Source: a virus. From it: DNA of 64,000 nucleotides. The stretch is taken from IMG/VR virus record IMGVR_UViG_3300028581_000011, positions 121,249 through 185,248 of that record; one strand, written 5' to 3'. Of the stretch, positions 1 through 7,601 are shown in pieces. The position numbers and the translations under genes were made by a program. Each line of letters opens with the position of its first letter. Within the stretch, counting starts at the first letter, position 1. Under the pieces are notes generated by a model, which searched no databases, was not told the origin of the DNA, and saw only the letters and a list, made by a program, of their open reading frames with translations.

Positions 1-275
1 ACGTCGGCCTCGGTGGCCGGATCGCCGCCACCGACGGTGACGTCGTTGTCGGTCGAGGTCTGGAAGAGGAAGATCGCCATGTGACCAGCCTGCACAACGT
101 CAGGCAGCCCCATCTCGTAGTCCCCGTCCGCATTCAAGTGAGCCACGCGACCGCCCCACACTTGGTCGATGGTCACAACAGACGCAAGCTTCGCCACGAA
201 GTCCACCGCTTGCTGGCTCGGCCAGCCCTTCAGCGGGTTCAGACCGTGGACAGTCATTTGGGTAGGAGTCTTCAT
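1..275 (-). CDS. Partial capsid-like or other abundant virion protein (cut by left edge)
   Basis: The reading frame starts at an ATG whose first base is 275 and runs off the left edge, so only about 91 N-terminal residues are seen, beginning MKTPTQMTVHGLNPLKGW. A strong GGAGGAA ribosome site lies 8 bases upstream. Codon use is richer in G and C at third positions than in most neighbours, as expected for a highly expressed gene. It is the last gene of a block with a candidate protease and a scaffold-like gene upstream, the usual place of a major capsid or decoration protein. I do not recognise a domain, so the capsid idea rests on position and codon use only. Confidence 0.6.
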   Translation of the reverse strand, partial: MKTPTQMTVHGLNPLKGWPSQQAVDFVAKLASVVTIDQVWGGRVAHLNADGDYEMGLPDVVQAGHMAIFLFQTSTDNDVTVGGGDPATEAD

Positions 276-318
276 ACTGCTGTTCCTCCGTGAAAAGAAA
301 TCGTCGGTGGACGAAAGG

Positions 319-765
319 TCAGCTCGTCAGACCAAGCTTAGACAGGAAAGCTTGATCAGCCGCGCTGGGAGCTCCACGCTCACCGATGTAGTTAGGGTTG
401 GTTCGACCAACAGCTGAGGCGCTCTTTTCGGGAACGCCACGGCCCTGCTGAAGCATGGCCACTTTTTGCTGCAGCTCAGTAATCTGAGCGGCGTGTGCCG
501 TACGTTCGGCTGCCAACTTTTGGCAAATACGGCGAATGACACGTAGCGTCCCAGGATGCTGGTTCAGGGTCTCTTCGGCCAGCTTCGATTCCTTCTCAGG
601 GTCGAACAACTGCACGGAGACCATCGCCTTGAGCGCCTCAGGGATGGCCGAGGTAACTTCCGCAGCTTGCTTCTCTTGTTGAGCAACAAGGTCCGAAGCC
701 GCAGCAGCAATCTTTCCCGTAGTCTCGACATAGCCGAGCACTTGGGTAGTCAATGCTTTATCCAT
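319..765 (-). CDS. Helical protein of the virion block, unknown function
   Basis: A 148-residue protein with a GGAGGATTCC ribosome site before its ATG. It is predicted to be mostly alpha-helical, with an Ala/Gln-rich middle and a coiled-coil-like segment around residues 85-107 (AAERTAHAAQITELQQKVA). It contains QEKQAAEV, one of a set of KQA motifs shared by neighbouring proteins. It sits between the scaffold-like gene and the capsid-like gene, so a role in head assembly is plausible. No family was recognised. Confidence 0.7.
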   Translation of the reverse strand: MDKALTTQVLGYVETTGKIAAAASDLVAQQEKQAAEVTSAIPEALKAMVSVQLFDPEKESKLAEETLNQHPGTLRVIRRICQKLAAERTAHAAQITELQQKVAMLQQGRGVPEKSASAVGRTNPNYIGERGAPSAADQAFLSKLGLTS

Positions 766-788
766 GGAATCCTCCGCAATATCGATGC

Positions 789-2036
789 TTACTTACCGCA
801 CAGGTCAGTAATAGACTTGAGAATGGCCTGAAACTGTTGAGCCTGTGCCGCATTCTTCGGTTGCCACTTGGGCTTAGCCGAAGCCTGCTTGTTGGCCATT
901 TGAACGAGTTTGGCAGCTGCCTTGGCCTGAACCGCAGCAGGATCAACGTTGGCCTGCGACAAGGCTTCCTGCAGCATTGCAAGCAGATCGGCTTGCTGAC
1001 CTTCACCGCCGGCCATGCCGGCAAGAGCAGCGTCGCCACCTACGTCGCCCATCGGGGGCATTCCCTCAGGGCCTGCGCCCATCGGAGGCTCTCCCATCGG
1101 AGGAGCGCCACCACCGCCGGCCCCGCCAGCGCCCTGCAGAAGCTGCAGCAGGAGCTCAGGAGGGATCTCGTCGCCGCCACCGGCCATTCCCGCAGGAGCA
1201 GCGCCTGGCATGTCGCCCATCGGGGCTTCCGCCGCAGGATCTTCCGTCATCGAAGGCTCAGACGACTCGGTCTCTTCCTTCGGAGGCTTCGGATCCTCTT
1301 CTTCGGAGTCTTCACACTCCTCGGCCTGCTTCTGCGCTTGTGCGAAAAAAGCATCGTAGTAGTCTGCCAGCTTGGTAGCAGCTTCGTCGGCTATCAAGAT
1401 GGTGTCGCGCAGAGACGTGACAACACCAGCCACTTCGGCTTGCTTGTCATTGGCCGCAGCACCAACAACGGCTTGAGCCAAGGCGGCACCGGCCTGAGAA
1501 GCAGCCTTGGAAGGCTGAGCCGGCTTCTGAGCTTCCTTGTTCGAGGAGTCAAACGCCACAGCCAGCTTCGCAAGGATGCTTGTCCCCTGCGCATTGGCCT
1601 GATTGATAAGCGTTCGAAGCTCAGCAAACTTCTTCCCGTCTAACGAACTGTTGTCGGTACGGGCGGGGTGGCTGGATCCGGGATCGTCCTTCTCGGATTT
1701 GGCCGAGGAGGTTTCGTTGCTCGGATCTTCGCCAGTGGCCGCAACGGTAGCTCCGATATTCATCTGGAACTGATCCTGCGTACCAGGCGTGTTTTCCTTG
1801 GCGTTGTTGACGCCAATGGGTTGATCATCCTTGTTGTCCTTTTCGTTCTCCGAAGAACGAGCACCTTCTTGCGCAGGTGCAGTTCCATCATCGACGTTCT
1901 TGGACGGATGGGTCGTAGCGCCGCCAATGTTAGCGGGCTCACTGTTTGCCGAAGCCGACTTCTCCGGATTAACTTGCTGCAGCAAAGCAGCAATGCTGTT
2001 CCGAAGACTGGCTTGCTTATTGAACAAAGTAGTCAT
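789..2036 (-). CDS. Low-complexity scaffold-like protein
   Basis: A 415-residue protein. The N-terminal third is polar and Asn/Ser/Asp-rich. The middle is helical and Ala-rich. Then come an acidic stretch (about residues 225-265), a Gly/Pro/Met-rich tract with repeated PMG and AGMAGG units (about 265-345), and a helical C-terminus. Three KQA motifs are present (FNKQASLR, NDKQAEVA, ANKQASAK). It follows the candidate capsid protease and precedes the capsid-like gene, which is the usual place of a scaffolding protein. The composition fits a scaffold or internal head protein, but no family was recognised. The start is ATG with GGAG nine bases upstream. Confidence 0.7.
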   Translation of the reverse strand: MTTLFNKQASLRNSIAALLQQVNPEKSASANSEPANIGGATTHPSKNVDDGTAPAQEGARSSENEKDNKDDQPIGVNNAKENTPGTQDQFQMNIGATVAATGEDPSNETSSAKSEKDDPGSSHPARTDNSSLDGKKFAELRTLINQANAQGTSILAKLAVAFDSSNKEAQKPAQPSKAASQAGAALAQAVVGAAANDKQAEVAGVVTSLRDTILIADEAATKLADYYDAFFAQAQKQAEECEDSEEEDPKPPKEETESSEPSMTEDPAAEAPMGDMPGAAPAGMAGGGDEIPPELLLQLLQGAGGAGGGGAPPMGEPPMGAGPEGMPPMGDVGGDAALAGMAGGEGQQADLLAMLQEALSQANVDPAAVQAKAAAKLVQMANKQASAKPKWQPKNAAQAQQFQAILKSITDLCGK

Positions 2037-2081
2037 CCTTGAAATCTCCGTAGGATGATGAATGTGCTGTCTCGCAAAGTG

Positions 2082-3605
2082 TTACGCGACAACCTTATTT
2101 TGCAGGACTACACATTCAAGTGTCAACGGTAATAGTTCTTCGGGCGTAGCCATACTGGCCAGGGCAGACAACTGATACAGGGCATACTGCTCTGCAATCT
2201 TCTGCGCCAACTCTCCACATGCCCCTGATTTGATCAACGTACTTTTGGAGCGCAAACGTGTTTCTGCGTCCTTATACAAGGCAGCTCGTTGCGCACGATC
2301 TACGATTGAAGACAGCTCAAGCGAATGATCTCGGGTGAACTTATCAGCCCAGCTGCGCCGTTGTGCTGAGACCGGACCAACAGTAACGGCAAACGCACTT
2401 GAGGCAATCTTCGTGTAAACCACTGGATCCGAAGCCAGTCGGCCAAAAACACCAGGCAGTTCGTCTTCCGACAGCGATAAAAGCTGTGCTGTCTTTTCAC
2501 GGTTATCTCCGGTTAACAACCGGACAAAATCGCGGAACGGCAAAAGTACTCTCCGGCTAGCCATGGCTGCTAGCTTCAAGTTTACCTCACCGGTATCCAG
2601 CGGTCCCAATTCTCGAATCTCTATCGGGCGCTGCTTACTCTCAGCTAGACCCAGGGCAAGAGCCTTGTGTCGTTCCGTCGTGTTTCCTTCCATAGCCGTC
2701 TCAAGCTGCGCCAGTTTGTGCAGCAAGACAGCCTGCTTCTGCGATGCCTTCTGATCGTTAAGGCGCAGTATTGTTCCGTAGCCGTTCTGATTGGCGTATA
2801 TCTCGGCCAGTTCGGCACCACCGATAACATGACCAGCGCTGGCTGCCTTTGTCATGTAGTCGGCTTTAGCACCCCAGGCACTAGGATCGGCAGGACGCCC
2901 GACCTTGGATATATCGAACCATCCGGGATTGGGATTGTCCACAAATTGCTGCAGACCGTCCCATGCCAATTTGGTGAGTCCGTCACGGCAGCCAAACATA
3001 CGTCGGCCAGTTTCCGGACTGATGCACGTATCTTCAGTGCAGTACTCACTTCGATTGGCTGCCTTGTTATGGCAGTTTTGGCAGACATCGTAGTCGATTG
3101 TAGTGGCCATGCTCCACGGCAGGGCGTCACCACGGTTCAAGGCATGCAGGTCGTCGTCAGGCATCACAAGACCGCCGTTACGTTCGGCAGCTTCCTTGGT
3201 GCCATTGCCGACAACTAGCAGCTCAATCCTGCGCATTGGCTCGTTGTATGCGGATGCAGCAACCTTGCCATAGCTCTTGTCAGGATCTTTGTTTTTGTGA
3301 TTTCGGTAGTAACGGGCCTTAGTAACAAAGCGACCATGATGCTCACGGCAATCAGCTTCCTTGAAGCCATCGCCATTGCGATTAGATCCAAAGCCCTCGG
3401 TGGCACAGACAGCGATCAAATGTATAGGAATGTCGCCACGGGCAATCTTGACGTTCTCAAGTGCCTTCGTCAGGGCATGATCAGCGCGCTTTAAGAATAC
3501 GGCGCGGTCATGATTGGCAAGGCCACCGCTGGCCATCTTTACCAGTTGAGCGGGTTCTTCCGTCAACCTATCCCATGAGCCTACGCCTACAATTTTGTGC
3601 ATCAT
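2082..3605 (-). CDS. Candidate prohead (capsid maturation) protease
   Basis: A 507-residue protein. Residues about 60-130 read like the U35/herpesvirus-type prohead protease fold of large phages: a core strand, an NRNGDGF element, then an FVTKARYYRNHKN element (the NHK position matching the family's conserved histidine) followed by a YGKV strand. Next comes WSMATTIDYDVCQNC with a second Cys pair, resembling a Cys-containing segment I associate with such proteases in large phages. The C-terminal half is helical and of unknown role; it could be a processed domain. The start overlaps the stop of the upstream gene as ATGA. The family call is from memory of motifs, not from a search. Confidence 0.5.
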   Translation of the reverse strand: MMHKIVGVGSWDRLTEEPAQLVKMASGGLANHDRAVFLKRADHALTKALENVKIARGDIPIHLIAVCATEGFGSNRNGDGFKEADCREHHGRFVTKARYYRNHKNKDPDKSYGKVAASAYNEPMRRIELLVVGNGTKEAAERNGGLVMPDDDLHALNRGDALPWSMATTIDYDVCQNCHNKAANRSEYCTEDTCISPETGRRMFGCRDGLTKLAWDGLQQFVDNPNPGWFDISKVGRPADPSAWGAKADYMTKAASAGHVIGGAELAEIYANQNGYGTILRLNDQKASQKQAVLLHKLAQLETAMEGNTTERHKALALGLAESKQRPIEIRELGPLDTGEVNLKLAAMASRRVLLPFRDFVRLLTGDNREKTAQLLSLSEDELPGVFGRLASDPVVYTKIASSAFAVTVGPVSAQRRSWADKFTRDHSLELSSIVDRAQRAALYKDAETRLRSKSTLIKSGACGELAQKIAEQYALYQLSALASMATPEELLPLTLECVVLQNKVVA

Positions 3606-4837
3606 TTCGGTTGTACCTTATCCTTAAATCGCTGCGCAAAATTAGACGAACCGCCCCATATCGCCGGCAAAACGAGACCAAGCAAGCTGGGCAATTTCTT
3701 TACCATGCCGGCACGCCCGACCCTAGACAGGCCACGTACCTGGGAATTCGAAAGGGTCGGCATATATTTGTTGGGCAGTGAGGGATCGTGCTGATCGGCC
3801 ACGGCAGACAGCTGCGCCCTTAGTCGCGTAAACCACGAGGCATTCGTTAGTTCTTGCTTGAGCAATGCCTGAGCTTCGGTTGCCAGTCGTTGTTCTTCTA
3901 CTAGCGACTTGATCCTATCATTAACGTGCTTCACGTTATCAGAGACAGTCTTACCCATACTGTGATAATCTGCCAAGATCTTAGGATCATTCACTTTGGC
4001 ATCTTGCAGCTTCTTTATCAGGCCGTTGGTGTCCTTGTGCAGGGTCGAAAAAAGGCCTTCGTTTGTACTTGCTGCCGCTAGATCACTGGCAATTTCGGCA
4101 GACGACCGCAGGGGTATGCCTTCTGTAGGGTTAAACACGTCGAAACGATGTGTAGGCTGTGTTAACCAAGACTTGCCAAATTCAAAAGGCTTTTCGGCAG
4201 TACCTGTTATAACATTTGAAATATTACTTGGGTTGAATCTGCGAATCATCTCGGCCAAACCAAACAAGCCTGCACCGATTGGCATTTTTCTAGCCACATC
4301 GCCCACCAACGTAGGCTGTGCTTGTGCTGCCTCCTGGCTACGTCTAGTCAGCTCGTCAACCGCTGGATTGCCTGTGGTGGCATTTGGAGCCGCAGCAGGT
4401 GCAGCCGGTGTTACAGGTGCTGCTGGAGCTGCCGGGCCGCTAGAGGCAGCAGGAGCCGATGCTGACTCCTCAAGCTTCCTCTTGATAACCTCGTTCCAGT
4501 CCTTGCCTGTAGGCGTGCCAGGAAGCCCTTGGTAGGCCTTATACGCCAAACCAGCGCCACCACCAAGCAATCCACCGGACAGCGCCCCAGTCAGCATGGA
4601 CTTGGGCATATTACGTTCTTCCTCGTCGCCCGCCAGGCCGGTGAGTCCACCAAGCAACGCCCCGCCACCAGCGCCCAGCAAAGCGCCGGCAATAGGCGTA
4701 TGGTTTGTGGCAAACTCTTTGAGCTGTTCTATAGCATCAGCCTGCTTCTCTGCCCGTAAGGCTTGGGCCGTAGATGCAATAGCCGCCAACTTGCGTGCCG
4801 CGTCTTGAACGCTGCCTTCAAACAAAGATTGAATCAT
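3602..4837 (-). CDS. Glycine-zipper membrane protein of the virion block
   Basis: A 411-residue protein. I place the start at the ATG at 4837 (MIQSLFEGSV), which has GAGG about 10 bases upstream, rather than at an upstream GTG with no spaced ribosome site. Residues about 45-75 are a glycine zipper (GALLGAGGGALLGGLTGLAG), followed by a second small-residue segment (LSGGLLGGGAGLAYKAY), so it probably inserts in a membrane. A Pro/Ala linker (about 120-150) leads to a long helical C-terminus. It contains AEKQADAI. Several neighbours share this zipper-plus-linker plan, and proteins of this kind in tailed phages are often ejected with DNA. That role is inference. Confidence 0.7.
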   Translation of the reverse strand: MIQSLFEGSVQDAARKLAAIASTAQALRAEKQADAIEQLKEFATNHTPIAGALLGAGGGALLGGLTGLAGDEEERNMPKSMLTGALSGGLLGGGAGLAYKAYQGLPGTPTGKDWNEVIKRKLEESASAPAASSGPAAPAAPVTPAAPAAAPNATTGNPAVDELTRRSQEAAQAQPTLVGDVARKMPIGAGLFGLAEMIRRFNPSNISNVITGTAEKPFEFGKSWLTQPTHRFDVFNPTEGIPLRSSAEIASDLAAASTNEGLFSTLHKDTNGLIKKLQDAKVNDPKILADYHSMGKTVSDNVKHVNDRIKSLVEEQRLATEAQALLKQELTNASWFTRLRAQLSAVADQHDPSLPNKYMPTLSNSQVRGLSRVGRAGMVKKLPSLLGLVLPAIWGGSSNFAQRFKDKVQPK

Positions 4838-6182
4838 CGTGCAGTACCTCGGCACCCTTGGTTCTATCTAGCCCGATGGCTTCCGTCTGCCGCATCGTTT
4901 TCTCGATGTTGGCAATCTGCTCAGCCTCAAACGGCGCGACAGCGCCTTGTGTCAGCCGCTGACGTAACAAAGGTCGCATAATAGCTGGCTGGCTCGATAC
5001 GTGCTGGCCCAGCTGAGCGATCTCGTTGTAGGCCGACAACACTTCATCAGGCTCGTGGCTGCTGATAACTTCATCGTTGTCCAGAAAGTCCTGCAACATG
5101 GCTCGCGCATAGATCTGGCGTATCTCATTCTGATCGCCAGGAGTCGCAAGCTCGTCTGCAATAGACGAAGACATTTCACCAGGAGTCTTATCAGCGCCAG
5201 TCTGTCGGCCCCAGTTAGCTACGCCCGCCGTCATACCGCCCATCAGAGCCGGAAAAAAGTTCGCTTCTTTCATCGTCGAAGAGTCCTGAAAGACAGACGA
5301 GCATATCTCGGCGTGTGATGGGCTCAACACAAAAGGGCGCAATTCGTCCTCCGCTACGTTGAACATAGCCATCTTGCAGTGTCGCTTTTCGGCTTCGGCC
5401 TTGTTGACGGCCTGGGCGCACTTGATCACATTGTGAATCAAGTTGTACGGCTCTTGTGTTTCAGCCACAGCAGTCAGCCTTGGCTTGAATGCAGCCTTAC
5501 GCAACTCAAGATATTCGTTGCTCGCGTAGGCAATATCCATAGCTAGCTTGGCTGGAGGGCCAAACAACTGACAGGCATAGTATTCAACTTCCGGTGTCTG
5601 AAGCCGGGCTATAGACGACTTTCGGAAGTAGTCATTCATCTCTTTTACCGACTCTCGGAAGTTATCGGTAAACCTGGCGGCAACAGAGCTCGCGTATTCG
5701 TAAGCCTGCTTGGCCTTCGTAATGGCCTTCATCGGCTGCTTCTTTGCCGCCGGCTTCTTATTGGCGCAGGCTGCTTCCTTCTCAGTAAGCAACGACGGCA
5801 GCTTGGTTGACCATACGCCTGTTGAAGACTCAGGCCACGGATCAGGCGGTCGATCATACTCATCGGACACAGACAGAGCCGGCTCAGCTGAGGCGATCTT
5901 TTCCGGGTACAGTCTGGCCATGATGTTCTCGATACGAGCAATCGGGAACTCGGCCAATTTCTCAAGAACACCGGTGTTCTGTTCACGCTGATACGCAGAC
6001 CGGCCGACGTTGAAGGATCGAACAAGCAGTGGAATGTACGTGGAAGGTAGCCTGTGATCGGTGGCCACCTTAACAATGGCGTCATCAGGCGACACACCGT
6101 CGTCTGTGATAGACGCCATGCATTCTCGCACAGCTCCAACTAGCCGATCTTCAGCGGCCTTATCAAAGGGGGCAACCGCCAT
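4818..6182 (-). CDS. Virion-block protein of unknown function
   Basis: A 454-residue protein. The ATG at 6182 (MAVAPFDKAAEDRL) has a perfect AAGGAG six bases upstream and lies directly after the previous gene's stop, so it is preferred to a frame-open start at 6215. The protein is mostly helical, with a Lys/Ala/Pro linker (about residues 140-160, KPAAKKQP) and no membrane segment or recognisable motif. EKLAEF and PEKIASAEP resemble the K-x-A motifs of its neighbours. The end overlaps the next gene by about 20 bases. Confidence 0.65.
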   Translation of the reverse strand: MAVAPFDKAAEDRLVGAVRECMASITDDGVSPDDAIVKVATDHRLPSTYIPLLVRSFNVGRSAYQREQNTGVLEKLAEFPIARIENIMARLYPEKIASAEPALSVSDEYDRPPDPWPESSTGVWSTKLPSLLTEKEAACANKKPAAKKQPMKAITKAKQAYEYASSVAARFTDNFRESVKEMNDYFRKSSIARLQTPEVEYYACQLFGPPAKLAMDIAYASNEYLELRKAAFKPRLTAVAETQEPYNLIHNVIKCAQAVNKAEAEKRHCKMAMFNVAEDELRPFVLSPSHAEICSSVFQDSSTMKEANFFPALMGGMTAGVANWGRQTGADKTPGEMSSSIADELATPGDQNEIRQIYARAMLQDFLDNDEVISSHEPDEVLSAYNEIAQLGQHVSSQPAIMRPLLRQRLTQGAVAPFEAEQIANIEKTMRQTEAIGLDRTKGAEVLHDDSIFV

Positions 6183-6183
6183 G

Positions 6184-7134
6184 TCACGCTCCTTGCTTAA
6201 CGAATATCTCGGCACCGGGCATCGGCTCTAGCGTAATAGTCTGATCATTACTGATCAGCAGCGTTTCTTCGGCCCGCAACTCAGCAGCCGTTTCGGCAAA
6301 TGGCTGCAGCGACTTGATCTGATTCTTCAGCGCTTCCTGACCGATCAACCACGGCAATGTGGTTAGGGACGCATGAACATTGGCACCCAGGTTCTGCCGT
6401 TGTGTATCGACGTGACCAATACGATCATCATAGGCCTGTTTGAGCCGCGCTGTAATGTCAAACAACTGCATCACATTCAGACGGTTCACCTGAAACACAC
6501 GGGCGGCTATAGTCGATTTCCTAAGGAGGTAACGTTCCCAACAACGAAACATCCAGTCGTGGACCTGATGCTGCGTTGTTGGGAGTCCTTCGTGTGTGCC
6601 GGCAAAAATGATTGCGTCGAGTACAACAGGCCCGCCAAAATAGCCAAACAGCTTATACAGCATTCCAGCGTAAGCGACGTCACTTTCAGTCGGCGCTTGG
6701 TGAATGGCAAAGTCACGAAGCACCGTGGTGAAGATGTAGTCTTTGAACGGCAGCCTGTCTCTAACATTGAAATATAGCTTCTCATACCAGTCCACGGAGG
6801 CTAGCGGCAGGCCGCTGTAGCTGTAAATTGAGTAATCATCCTGACCAGCCAAGATACGGGCCTGTAACACCTCACGCTTCAGCACATCCGGCCCAAAATG
6901 CATGTTGTATGCTAGGGCTATCGGAATGAAGCGACCCAGTACAGCGTCCTGTGCCTCAGCCGTAGCTGCGTCCCTGTACTGCTTGAGGAATCGGTTGTAT
7001 TGCCGTATAGAATCGTCGTCGCCACGGCGAGAAGGATTACCACGAGGCGAACGCTCTACCAGCTGGGCAACACGCTGATGCCGCCAGGAAGGGTTGCGAA
7101 ACGGGTTCAGTTGTTGGAATTCTGAAGTGAGCAT
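6184..7134 (-). CDS. Virion-block protein of unknown function, start at palindrome
   Basis: A 316-residue protein with an Arg/Pro/Asn-rich N-terminus (about residues 1-45) and a helical, aromatic-rich body. No family was recognised. The ATG at 7134 has no Shine-Dalgarno sequence. Instead the 16-bp palindrome TAATTAGCGCTAATTA ends five bases upstream of it. Expression may therefore be controlled by whatever binds that site or by coupling to the gene before it. The order of neighbours suggests a structural role. Confidence 0.65.
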   Translation of the reverse strand: MLTSEFQQLNPFRNPSWRHQRVAQLVERSPRGNPSRRGDDDSIRQYNRFLKQYRDAATAEAQDAVLGRFIPIALAYNMHFGPDVLKREVLQARILAGQDDYSIYSYSGLPLASVDWYEKLYFNVRDRLPFKDYIFTTVLRDFAIHQAPTESDVAYAGMLYKLFGYFGGPVVLDAIIFAGTHEGLPTTQHQVHDWMFRCWERYLLRKSTIAARVFQVNRLNVMQLFDITARLKQAYDDRIGHVDTQRQNLGANVHASLTTLPWLIGQEALKNQIKSLQPFAETAAELRAEETLLISNDQTITLEPMPGAEIFVKQGA

Positions 7135-7139
7135 AGATG

Positions 7140-7155
7140 TAATTAGCGCTAATTA
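7140..7155. repeat. Palindrome copy 1 (TAATTAGCGCTAATTA)
   Basis: Perfect 16-bp palindrome in the 24-base gap between two genes, immediately upstream of the ATG at 7134. Outside it, AGAT on the left and ATCT on the right are also complementary after one mismatched pair, so the dyad covers about 26 bp. The same 16-mer occurs at 30311, 44154 and 53128. It has no loop, so a DNA-binding dimer is more likely than an RNA hairpin. Confidence 0.9.
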
Positions 7156-7158
7156 AAT

Positions 7159-7590
7159 CTACATGCCAGATTCGGTAAGAATCGTGTATCCGATGTGGAA
7201 TGTAGCGGCGCTAACAGACTCCAATTCGATGTAAAGGGCTCCGGTCTGCCGAATGGTTACCGGACTTCGTTCGTCCATGTTCTCGTAGGCCCTGTCCAGC
7301 CCAAGGTCGGTGACGACCGTAGCTCCAGCGGCGGCAACGCCGTTATGCACAACGTGCACGTCAGGGTGGTGCAGGCTGATGAGGTCATCCGGATTGTCAC
7401 TATCTTCAGAAATAGACGAACAGGCGTCTTCTCTGTCGAAAATAGAGAACGTGAAACCCTCGGCCGTACCGTCAATCTGCTTAATAATGAAGCGGTTGAT
7501 GACACCGCGAATCGGTGCGCGAACAGCGAAGCACGATTTGATACCGGCCTCTACCTCCACGCTTGTTACGTAGCTGATGGGCAGACCCAT
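7159..7590 (-). CDS. Small beta-rich protein of the virion block
   Basis: A 143-residue protein with alternating hydrophobic and polar residues suggesting a beta-sandwich, no membrane segment and no recognised motif. The AAGGTGACAC before the ATG is a fair ribosome site. It lies between the large 831-residue protein and the palindrome-controlled gene and may be a head or neck component. This is position-based only. Confidence 0.65.
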   Translation of the reverse strand: MGLPISYVTSVEVEAGIKSCFAVRAPIRGVINRFIIKQIDGTAEGFTFSIFDREDACSSISEDSDNPDDLISLHHPDVHVVHNGVAAAGATVVTDLGLDRAYENMDERSPVTIRQTGALYIELESVSAATFHIGYTILTESGM

Positions 7591-7601
7591 GTGTCACCTT
7601 T

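Noticed and set aside
753-1643. A long plus-strand reading frame of about 296 codons
   Set aside because: It is antisense to the scaffold-like gene, has no ribosome site, and its Arg/Leu/His-rich translation looks like a mirror of minus-strand codon bias.
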